NCBI GenBank assembly: GCA_023512835.1
Contig: CM042088.1
Location: 10,594,078-10,658,077 of the forward strand
Origin: Taxillus chinensis
Lineage: Eukaryota > Streptophyta > Magnoliopsida > Santalales > Loranthaceae
DNA: 64,000 nt
Direction of reading: 5' to 3'
Of the stretch, positions 32,612-43,500 are shown piece by piece. Each line of letters begins with the position of its first letter. The stretch's first letter is position 1. Under the pieces are notes generated by a model that worked only from the letters and a program-made list of their open reading frames with translations, did no database searches and was not told the DNA's origin. The translations under genes were made by a program, and so were the position numbers.

Positions 32612-33603
32612 GAGTCTGGATCCTCAACGGTAGATTTATATACGGTAGTATTACAATTGACAAAAATGATATCGTTTTACTATTATAAAATAAATAAAAA
32701 TCAAAATAACAAATCGAATCACGCGCTAGCCCTTCTCTCTCGTCTCACCAACACAACCCACTCCATCAGATCCATCGTTGTTTATTGTTTGGTGGATGAT
32801 TGGCGACGGTACCATGGTATTGGGAGGAGGTGACCATGCATGTTGTTACAAATGAAATGGAAAAAAAAACACAGGCATTTTGGTGCTCCTGGGACCGATG
32901 AGCTGGTTGAGCCTCTTGTAGAAAGCCCACCTGCAGGGACCGGTGGCGGCAGCCTTGGCCTTCTCGAGTCTGGATCTGGACTCGGCCTTCTCAGCCTTGT
33001 ACTTCTTCTTCACGGTCTTGATTCGGTACTTGCACTGAACATTAGTTTTAGGAGCCTTGCCGTGGCCCTCGTAGTTGTTCACGATCTCAGACACCTCCTT
33101 CCAGTGCTGCTACTTCAAATTTTCGCCGCTCAACTCCAGTTAGCGCTCGGCCCAAGCGTCGATCAGCATCGCCATCGCGTCCTCGCTCCAGCAGTCCTCT
33201 CGACCTTTGCCGCCGCCGGTGGACCGAGGCTTTGGGGCGGCGAGGGCAAGCGTCAGGGCGTTCTCCAACGCTGGCAACCCAGGGGAGGCTACCGTCACCG
33301 TGATCCGGCCGGTGGATGGTGGCGATGATGAGGCCGAAGATGTTGTCGATGGCGATAGCTGCGGGTCGTCGTTGTCATCCATGGCCAAGGTGCTATCCAG
33401 CGCCGCTGTCGGTAGATCTGCACTCTTGTCCAAGAGAACTTAGATCTGAAGGAGCGGGTTGTGTTGGTGAGGCGAGAGAGAAGGGCTAGCGCGTGGTTCG
33501 ATTTGTTATTTTGATTTTGATTTATTTTATAATAGTAAAGCAATATCATTTTTGTCAACCGTAAAACTATCGTATATAAATCTATCGTTGAGGATTCAGA
33601 CTC
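32612..33603. mobile_element. Pack-MULE (Mutator-like) carrying a host gene fragment
   Basis: The terminal inverted repeats are about 160 bp long. The left begins GAGTCTGGATCCTCAACGG; the right end is its inverted counterpart, with about nine-tenths identity by eye. A perfect 9-bp target-site duplication, TACTAATTA, flanks it at 32603-32611 and 33604-33612, the Mutator signature. Between the TIRs is a trihelix transcription-factor fragment and no transposase. This is the definition of a Pack-MULE. Confidence 0.92.
32846..33433 (-). pseudogene. Trihelix (ASIL-like) transcription-factor fragment inside the Pack-MULE
   Basis: The - strand frame starts at 33433 with an acidic, Ser/Pro-rich N terminus. 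It then shows a trihelix/Myb-SANT-like DNA-binding domain: REDCWSEDAMAMLIDAWAER (tryptophan-containing helix 1), [19 protein letters not shown] with the second Trp, and [17 protein letters not shown] followed by W-A-F-Y-K-R-L. This order fits ASIL-type trihelix repressors. Two in-frame stops (TAA at 33140-33142, and TAG at about 33110) split it without a frame change, and the C-terminal coiled coil is missing or short. The high G+C differs sharply from the flanks and fits a captured exon. Antisense or small RNA from it could affect the parent gene, but that is speculation. Confidence 0.8.
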
Positions 33604-33748
33604 TACTAATTAGTGTTGAATCTTAAAAACAAGGAAAAAAAGAAAAGGAAGGAAGATGAAACCACCAACCACCGTATGAAAAAGCAATCTTATCAAATTT
33701 ATTAAAGTGGTGTTTTGTTTTTTTTTCATCTCGTATTGTATTGGTAAT

Positions 33749-34085
33749 TAGGGATGGCAATGGGGCGGGTTATATCGGGTATCTGCCCCGCCCCTAATGG
33801 GATGGGTTTGGGATAAGAATAATTGGGTTCGGGGCGGGTTTGGGACTGATATCTCCGACCCGGTTAGGATTTGGGGCGGATTCAGGACGGGATAACCCGT
33901 CCCAAACCCGTATATATAAGATAAAATAACAGATTTAACGGGTACCCGCCCCGACCCGACCCTAATGGAATAGATTTCGGGTCAACTTAAATGGGTTCGA
34001 ATCAGTTTTAAGATTTTAATTTCTTAAACGGGACGGATTCGAGATAGGGATAACCCGTTCCAAACCCGCTCTATTGCCATCCCTA
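33749..34085. mobile_element. hAT-like MITE (337 bp)
   Basis: Termini TAGGGATGGCAAT and ATTGCCATCCCTA form 13-bp perfect TIRs. The flanking 8-mers TTGGTAAT and TTTGTAAT differ at one base, consistent with an 8-bp hAT duplication. The interior is rich in GGGGCGGG/CCCGCCCC words that let it fold on itself. It ends about 180 bp upstream of the DnaJ TATA-like region. Confidence 0.85.
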
Positions 34086-34261
34086 TTTGTAATCTCATCA
34101 ATTTTTTTCCTTCGATGAAAATCGTAAATTGTCATCCAATTTACAATTGGGCCTCGAATGGTCCTTAAGAACGTCACAGGCCCACTCACACGTCTGTTCC
34201 TTCAACGAAGCTTTCCGGCCAAAATCTCAGGCCACTCGAAGCAGCATCAGCAGCGCAGAGA

Positions 34262-34345
34262 GAGAATATAATATAATATATATATGTATATTTAGAGAGA
34301 GCGAGTAAAGCAGAGAAAAAAAGGCGGAGAGTGTGTGTGTGAATT
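34262..34345 (+). promoter_or_regulatory. DnaJ core promoter and 5' leader
   Basis: AATATAATATAATATATATATG at about 34266-34288 is a TATA-rich stretch some 60-80 bases before the ATG. It is followed by GA-rich leader sequence and a short (GT) run directly before GAATTATGG. The start site is inferred, not seen. Confidence 0.5.
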
Positions 34346-34510
34346 ATGGGTGTGGATTACTACAAGGTTCTTCAAGTAGACCGAAACGCCAGCGACGATG
34401 ACTTGAAGAAAGCGTATCGAAAGCTGGCCATGAAGTGGCACCCTGACAAAAACCCTAACAACAAGAAGGTCGCCGAAGCCAAGTTCAAAGACGTCTCTCA
34501 AGCCTATGAT
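34346..34510 (+). CDS. DnaJ exon 1 (J domain)
   Basis: 55 codons from [16 protein letters not shown] to VSQAYD. It holds helices I-III and the HPD loop. The GT of intron 1 follows at 34511; the 86-base intron ends in TTCGCAG at 34596. Confidence 0.93.
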
Positions 34511-37500
34511 GTATATATCCACCCTCCCATAAACCCTAATCAAAGCCCTACCTGCTTTTCTATCCTTGTTTTCTGAGTTTCCGCCCCAATTCGCAGGTCT
34601 TGAGCGATCCGCAGAAGCGAGCCGTTTATGACCAGTTCGGCGAAGAGGGCCTCAACGGCCAGGTCCCTCCGCCGGAGGCCGCCGCCGGCGCCACTCGGAC
34701 CACGTTTCGATTCAATCCGAGGAGCGCGGACGACATCTTTTCCGAGTTTTTTGGGTTTCAGGGAATGGGAGACGCCGCCGCAGCGAGCGGGTCGCGGTCG
34801 TCGGGGTTTCCGAGGAGCTCGTTTACTGATGATATCTTTGCTAATTTTAGAAACAGTTCTGGCGCCAGCGAGGGTTCCGCGAATGTGTCTAGGAAGGGTG
34901 CTGCCATAGAGCGTACGTTGCCGTGCAGTTTGGAGGATTTGTACAAGGGGACTACTAAGAAGATGAAGATTTCGAGGGATGTTGCTGAAGCTAGTACTGG
35001 GTAAGCCTATGGCTATGCTCTTATCTTGATTTTGGAATTTGAAAGGTCGATTATTTTTATGATTAATTTTACGTATCATAAAATAAAAGCAAGAAGAAAA
35101 GAAAAGTGTGCTTGCTTTGATTGTATGTGTCGAAACAGACAAAAAATGTATACTTGCTTGATGAACCTAATGTAGTGTCGTTATATTTTGTGGTCTTGCG
35201 ACATTAGACGTTTTAGGAAAACGCTTTCTTTTTGTTTTGTTTTGTTTTGTTTTTTCCCTATACTTTTGTATGTTAATAACCATTGTATTGCAATTGTGTT
35301 TCTGGTTTCTTGGATTTGCTTGTGGTTTTAGGGGCCTGTGGCATTTTTTTCATGATTCTATGGAAATTTTAGATTTTAATTTTGAATTATTTACACAGGC
35401 TACAGTAATGCATGAGAATCCGTCGTTAACTTTATTGTTGTTATTCCACTGTAGTCTGTAATATACTTTTGAAGCTTAGCTTGAGTTAAACCTGGACATA
35501 AGAAAGAGCATGCAACCTTGTTTTCTCGTACTGCTGTTGTCATAGAAAAACTTTCCTTTACTATATGAACCTCTCCACTCATGAGTTTAGTTTTACATTA
35601 TGGTTCTATACCTTAGGAGCGATAAAAAAATTCATGCATTTTTTTTCCAATTATATTACAATAGATAGAAAATGACTTCTATAAAGTGTTGTGAATACGT
35701 TGAGAAATGAATTTTTCAAAGTGAACACTTGGACAATAAAAGCGGAGGTTGCTTGTGGGTTGGGATCATGGTAGTTCACATCTGATACAGTTATTAATTA
35801 TTATGCCAATGATGCTCCTCTAAAAGACAGAAGCTATTGCACCTGAAACCTGAACACCTGCTGTTGAGTTTCTCATATTCTTAGATGCCAATTATGTGAA
35901 GGATATTGTAAACAAATAAATGTTTTGAATTGTGTGTAGAAGGTACAAAGGGCTTTTTTAGATTTGGAATATTGTGAGGGAAAAGTCGGAATGTAGAACA
36001 ATTGTCATTCTTGAAGTTGGAGATTGCTCTAACCCATGCTATTGTAGAAGCCCAAACTCTAAGAAGTTGAAACACTCAATCTAAATATGCTGTTATTTGG
36101 TCTTCATCAATCCAAGCATTAATTTGTTTGAATATTCCTCGTTAATTGAATAGGATTTTTGTTGAGTTTTTGGTTTTGGGTTTGCAGTGAATTGGATGTT
36201 CTTGAATAAACATGTAGGAAAGCTGTATTGACCTGTTCCTTTTGATACGGTTATTATTTCAATTGTTGAATGGACATCCTCAAACAAATATGTGAGTTGA
36301 TTGGAGCTATGCTATATTTGCAATTTTAAGTATGATGTTGTTTTACATTTCTTGACTTTAATATGCTGGTGATGTTGAAACATTTGACACATATTTTATG
36401 TCTCTTTATTGTTGCTGATGTTTGATCTGGTTGTGCGTATGGTGGAGAGGGTTGAATTGAAGACCTTTGAAATCCTCTCTCATGGTTTGGTGGTGCACGA
36501 GGTCGAGAGGAGTCACTTTCGAATCAGCTCATTGTCAATGGGTCTTGCCTCTGCCCGTTGGCTTCGTGGCGCTTTAAAGGACGTGGTCGCTTTGTCTCCA
36601 TCCTCTCTTACGAAACGTTCTTTCCGAGAAGGTGACTGAGTGCTTCTGCTCTAGAAATGTCGTAACACGAATGGCTATTTTCTTTCTATTTTGGTGTTGG
36701 GGTCGTCATTGTGATCGGGACTGTTGATCTTTTTGGCTAGACGAGATGGGAGTGGTTGGCTGGGCCTTAGTTAGACGTTGGATGGTCAGTTGCGTATGCG
36801 GGGTGCTCCGATCTGTGAGGTGGGTTCCCCATGGCAACTCGAGACAACGGTCTGTGCTCCTCCGTCGACATTGTAGGTTCATCTCTTGATTTGATATGCT
36901 GTCGAATTTGCACATGAAGATGGATCAGTTGGGAGTATTAGTGCAAGCTCTTGTTCAGCCACTGTTGAGGTGGATCTTAAAGTGATTCTGGAAAACAGTG
37001 CGCATGACGGTTAACGCGTTGTGTGGGTGGGGGTTGTTCTAGAGCGATTTATGGGGGGCGATGATGGCCCATTAGTAGGGATTTGTGGTCTCGGTCTAGA
37101 CCTCCTCTGCGACCTTGGTTGGAGTGGCGCCCAAAGGTTCCCCCTTCACGGTCGGTAGTGGGTGTGGTCTACTTGCATCGGTCGCGTTCGCCTGGGGTTG
37201 CGTTTGGTGCTGCGCCCAGCGACTGGCGTATTGTGCTTTGTGTTGGGGGTCAGATCCATCTTCCGCCTGAGGCGAGTTCATCCTTGGTGGGGCTCTTGTA
37301 GGATGTTGGCGCGTTTTGGGCTTTGGAGTCGGGGGCATTTGTTGTGGCTCTCTCGCTCGCTTGCTATGGTGGGTCGCATGGGATTGTTTAAAGAGCCTGT
37401 GGAGGTTTTTCTACTGTCTATTGCTGGCTTTCCCAACTGGCCTCACACTGGTTCTGCTGCCTCGGAGGCAAGGTCGGAGCTTAGTATGGTCGTGGCGGAT

Positions 37501-40500
37501 TCCAGGAGCGATGGAGGGGGGTTGGTTGGTGTGCCTGTGCAGGTCAGTTCCTTCGGGGAACGGGCGGTGGAGTTGTTGTGTGTTGATCCCTTGGCAGTTG
37601 TTGGTCCAGATAGTGTCAGTAACCAGGAGGGTGGGCATTGCCTTTCACGTGGGTACAGAAGAAGCACAAAGCCATTGGTCATCTTTTCGGAGTTACTCAT
37701 GAGGGGTACGAGGGGGTTATTACTGATTTGCTTCAAGATATTGAAGCTAGGCACTTGCAGCGATGCTTTGACATTAGTCGGGCTTCAAAGCCTTCCCCCA
37801 TAGGCCGGTCTGGGTCTCAGGAGCTGAAATGTCTTGTCTCCTTAGTGAATTACGATGGCAAGGGTTCGGGTTCTACTTTTGGGAATGTCTCTTTGACAGG
37901 GAGGGATATTTTAGTTGCTCCATGAATTTTAAGCTCCTTTCATGGAATGTGCGGGGTATGAATAATCGGGATAAGAGATTAGGTATTTGGAACTTGTTGG
38001 TGGAGTGGCATGCTAATTTAATTTGTCTTCAGGAGACCAAGTTGGAAGCTTTCTCGGTCTCTGAAATTTGGAGCCTTTGGTGGTGCCCTTTTGTAGATTG
38101 GGTGTTCATGTCTTCGGTTGGTGCTTATGGTGGTATTTTGGTCGTGTGGGATACTAGGGTGTTGGAGAAGCCGGATGTGGCTGCTGGGGATTTCTCAGTT
38201 ACTTGTCACTTTTGTAATGTTGGGGATCATCTCAAGTGGATATTCTCGGGAGTTTATGGCCTTCGTATTATGCAGGATCGGTATTTGATGTGGGACAAGC
38301 TCACAGGCATTCATTGTTGTTTGGCTGTGTCGTGGTGTCTCGATGGGAATTTTAATGTGGTGTGATTTCCTTTTGAAAAGTAGTGACTGTGTCGTATTAG
38401 TTCTGATAATTTTCTTGTGACCTTAGATTGTGGTCCTGTTTGCTGTTACCTGGCGGCTTTTTCACTTTGAGTTGATGTGGTTCTTCCTTGGCTGATGGTT
38501 TTGTTGACCAGATTTGGGAGTGGTGGGAGTCATTCCGCGTGGAGGGGGTTCCTAGCTTTGTGTTTGTTGCCAAGTTGCGGCTGTTAAAGGGGTACTTACA
38601 GAGGTGGAATGCCGATGTCTTTGGGCACATTCTCTCTCGAAAGCACTCGTGCATGGGCCCTTGATCGGACTGCTGTGCTCTGTCCGTTATCTTGTGGTGG
38701 AGAAGGGACAGTGTGAGTCCTTGACTACTCAGCTTGAGAGGATTCTTGTGTAGGAGATCTATTGGCGTCAAAAGTCTCATGTTTTCTGGATGAAGGATGG
38801 GGATAAGAATTTCCAATTCTTTCATTGTTTGGCAAATTTCCACCGGTGCCACAACTCTATAGGAGCTCTGTAATTGGATGGTGGTCTATCGTTGGGTCAA
38901 AAAGCTATTCAGGAGCATATTGTTCATTTTTATAAGATCCTTTATAGGGAGAATGGGGTCCATCGGCCACTTCTCAACAAGCTTTCTTTTGATGCTATTT
39001 CCAGCAAGGATGCCTTGTGTTTGGACTAGCCTTTTTCGGAGGAGATTGAGCAGGTTGTCCGTAGTTGCAAAAGAGACAAGGCCCTTGGTCCTAATGGTTT
39101 TCCTCTTGCTTTTATTAGCGTTGTTAGAATATGGTGCGGTCGGATGTCTTCTTGGTTTGTGTAGAATTTTATGAGCATTTACTCTTTTGAGCATAGTCTC
39201 AATGCTACTTTTCTTGTTCTTATCCCCCAGAAGCATGAGGCTACGGCTATTTGGGATTTTCAATCGATCAACTTTGCTTTTGTTCATGGTAGATAGATCA
39301 TTGATTCGATGTTCATTGCCAATGAGTGCCTTGACTGCTAGTTGAAGGGCTCTCTCCCTGGCATGTTATGCAATCTAGATTTGGAGAAAGCATATGATCA
39401 TGTTAATTGGGGTTTCTCATTTATCTTTTGTGGTGGTGTGGCTTTTCTCCAAGGTATTAGCAGTGGATCTCTTTTTGTATTTCTATTGTTTGCTTTTCAG
39501 TCTTGGTGAATGGCAACCCTAATAGTTTCTTTTTGAGCTCTCGTGGCCTTCATCATGGGGATCCTTTGTCCTTGTTTATTTTTGTCACGCCCTCAAATTT
39601 TAGGGTACCCGGAACCAGGAACATGACTTTCCTTTGCTCGCACTTGAAAAGGTCAAGGGGTTGGTGACAAGCATCGAAAGAGACAAGACCACGGGTGCTG
39701 TCTTAATCACAGAAGAGTACAATCATACATCATGGGTAATCATGTATACTACCATTAAGCCACATCTGACGACACAATATATTAGAAGAGATATACAAGC
39801 AAACATACTACATTGTACCTTAGAGTACGAGCAAGCAAAGACCTCCTAGAAGGGAAGCCTCCACTAGCCCTAACAACACCTGAAAGGCAAACCACAACAA
39901 ACAACAACCTACCAAGTAAGATATACTCAAAGCACAATCAAAAGAATCAAACATCAGGACACATCCCGAAGCAAAACATCACAGGGGCCTCTACCAACTG
40001 TCATCAGGAGTCTCACAAGATCACATATGACATCCTTATCCCACAATCCAAAAATATCATTGCAAATTATATAAACAAGCACTACCACTGCCTCAACACA
40101 GCTACACAGACTATCACAATCACAGCAACACAGGCTATTAGTCTTAAGACCGCTTATCCACACAGGACAACTTAATCACGATCTTCAACGGGATCCCAGC
40201 TCAGGGCACTCAGCCCTAGCTCCACGGGCTCAATGGCTCAACACGATCCTCAACAGGATCTCAGCTCAGGACACTCAGCCCTAGCTCCACAAGCTCAATG
40301 GCTCAATACAATCCTCAACAGGATCCGCTCATTAAGAGCTCATCAGGCCGTAGCCTCACCCAACAGGGTACATCACAATCCCAGGGGCCTTAGCCACCTG
40401 TCACACCCACGTAGGGTACATCTGCGTAAAGCTCAACTACCGAATATGCCACCTGTCGAAAGCAACATATCATATGGACCCTAAAGTCTCACATATCACA

Positions 40501-43500
40501 TATAACTATCACACAGAGATATACAAGCGAGCATAACATATCACAACAGACTCAAAGGTCCCACACAGTACACGTATGTAGATAAGCTAACCATAGCAAT
40601 CAACATACGAACAAACAAACCATGAGGCTCTCATGGTGCCAACTACCCTCACCGCCTCTAGGCACCTTGCCCTCATGGCCCAACCATAACGTCAAACAAG
40701 CCATGACAAACCATGAAGGTTTCGTTACACAGCCTCACTAGGCTCTCACAGTGCCCATTGGCACCCCATGGACTTTTTTAAGCCCAAAATGATCGCAAAC
40801 AATCCACAATGGAGAACACTATGTTTCTCCCATATGAAATGTCCATCGAAACCCCAACAAGAACCTAAGTCATAGGTCCTACCTTCCTCCTTCTTGGAGT
40901 TAAACACACATATGGCGGACAAACCAGCACCGTAATACAACTTAGCAACCCATAATATAATTCTAAGACCGAAGGTCCCCCATTCATGCAATTTATTGCA
41001 CAAAACAACCACTAAGGGTTTACAACACTCCCCCTGTAATAGAGGTTAGTTTCCCCAAAAGATTAGGGATTTTCATGAAAGATGTTTTTCGCAAGCTCAT
41101 TAGAAACTTCATTAGGTCGATGTTGACCCCAGCAAGTTGACCACGTCGACTGTCCAAATTGTGACTGTACACATCAGGCGCATTGTCCTTAGACCGAGAC
41201 TTAAAAAGAAATCCGAGCAATCACAAACACTCATCTGGAACACTCAGCAGGAACAACACTCATTCGGAATAACACTCATCCGGAACAACACTCATCCGAG
41301 CTTCCACTTTGGATTAGACATTACGCACGGACTCCTCGATCGTCGACCATGTGATCTTTACTCGCCTAAACGGGTCTACAACATGCTATTCGTAGGAAAA
41401 CTAGTCTGATGACCCCAAAAACCCATTTCTAAGCATCAATTCAACCCGAACATGGGTTTCTCTCTCATCTTAGCCATATGTGGCTACCAAAACATCTTTA
41501 ATTCAAAGAAACAAGCAAAATTGGGTTTTCCCCAATTGCTAGGGTTCATCCCCAAATCCATAATTTCACCCAAATCATGCATGTTAATCCTATTAGGATT
41601 CATGTAAAGAGATAGAGTCACCTACCTGGAGGTACGAGCACAGATCAGATAGCTACAAATCGCCAAACCATGGCTCCAAGCTGCAAGTTCCTCAAACCCA
41701 AGCTCTCCTCCACGCAAAACTTAAAACGAATGCCATCCCGTTCTCTCTTGCCTCCACCTATTTATATCTGTTAAGAATTGACCTCGCCACTAATTGGCCC
41801 AATAATTGGCCCAATAATTGAGCTGAGCAATAATTGAGCTCCCTCCCAAGGTCACGAACTCCAAATTGAGTCTAATTATAGCCAAAATGTTCGAAATGAC
41901 GAGCACATTACTCTTAAGATATTTTCTAATTCAATTAACCGTTCAAACGCAAAGTCAACCAATAAACCACGGTAAATTCAACCATCAGGTCACTCGGGCC
42001 CCGACCCAGAGTCGGACCCAAGTACTATCATAATGCTCACATCGATAGCCACATTACCATTCAGATGTTTTCAACATCAAAGAAAGGCTATCTCTTAGTC
42101 CTATCTAGATATGAGCCTTTACAATTTTCCTTCTCATGATGGAAGCTTTTAGCCATTTGGTTGATTTTGCTTGTGATATTGGGTTATTATTTCCATAGTT
42201 ATTAAAGGCGCGCCTAGGCGCAAAATCTAGGCGGGCGCAGGGGTTGCGCCCGCCTTTTTTCCAGTCAACGTGACATTCGTGAAGCCCACATTAAGCGTGC
42301 ATTTTAGTGCCTCGTCCCTAGGTGCTAGGCATCGCGAAGGTGCGCCTTGAGGAGCGACGCGGTCGTGCGTCAATTATATGATATATTGAAACCAAAAAAA
42401 AAAAGAAAGGAAAGAATCGTGTGATCGTGCGTACCAGCGGTCCAGTGGCAACCTTCGGCAACGACGAACCAGGTGCGTCTGTCGTTCTCTCTTCTCTCTT
42501 CTCTCTTTTTCGACTGTCGACGACGCACCTCTCTGTGACGATTCCCGACAATGCAGCTCTCTGCGACGTCGATCTTGGCGATGCGTACCCTAGCTATCGT
42601 GTCTCTTGGTTGTCTCGTAGATGGCTCCTCAGCCTTTGCGTCTCTAGTTGTCTCACGGATCGTTTGCTTTTATTTGTTTTTTCCTTCTTTTTTTTCCTGC
42701 GAGAGCAGTCTGATTTTTATTTTTATTTCCGGCAATGCATCTGTTTTTTAGAGCACAATTTTCCTAGCATTGTTTTTTTTAATGCTCTATCTTAATATCT
42801 AATACTCATTATTTTTGTGTTATTAGATATTTGTAATCCAAAATTCAATAAGAGATCCAGGTTAGAAATATGCAACACAAGTAGTGGTAACAAAAATGCA
42901 TTCACTTGTGATTTTTGTTCTAAGGTAACAAATGGAGGTATTTATAAACCCAAGCAACATGTAATTTGGTGGGCAAAGAAATCATGGTTCGAAGTCGCGG
43001 TTGCGGACGGCGTCGCGTCGCGGTCGCGGACAACTCGTTATATTTCGGGCGAGATATAACTTTAAGCGTGAAATAATATTCAAATAAAAAAATAAAATTT
43101 TTAGAAAAATCAGAAAAAATTAAATCATTACATTAAAATCCTTAAACAAGTAAAATAGATGATTTGAATTGCATGTTATGACTTCAAACATAAAAAAAGA
43201 CGCTAAATATGAATAACTTGATTAAATAACACAACTATTAAATAATACAACTATTAAAATGTCTAATTATATATATATGTCCTCTGAAAAGTATCTATTA
43301 TTTAATTTAATAAATCAATTACTTATAATTTTATTAAAAAAAGCACATATATTCATTATAAATTAACTTAATTTACACATTTATAATTAATTTATATTGT
43401 ATTAAAATAATATGAAAATAAATTTTACATTATATTTTATTTTTAGTAGTCAGTATTAAATTTATATCGTATTAAATATTTTTAATTTAATTTAATTTAT

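Noticed and set aside
33207..33443. + strand frames opposite the trihelix fragment
   Set aside because: Shadow frames of G+C-rich coding DNA; the trihelix motifs are on the - strand.
34195..34220. Heat-shock element upstream of the DnaJ gene (TTCAACGAAGCTTTC)
   Set aside because: The spacing between TTC and GAA is three bases, not two, so the 5-bp unit phase is broken. I do not claim heat induction.
37083..37803. Separate host gene with high G+C before the LINE endonuclease
   Set aside because: No intact frame, and the end has the ORF1-type R/Q-E-L-K..N-Y-D segment, so it is better taken as the LINE 5' part.
39634..40175. Open frames inside the solo LTR at 39583-42123
   Set aside because: LTR sequence, also present in the LTR at 15718; no protein family.
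42421..42795. Possible gene in the left part of the hAT element
   Set aside because: Ser/Leu/Phe-rich translation without known motifs; it lies in the subterminal region of the element.
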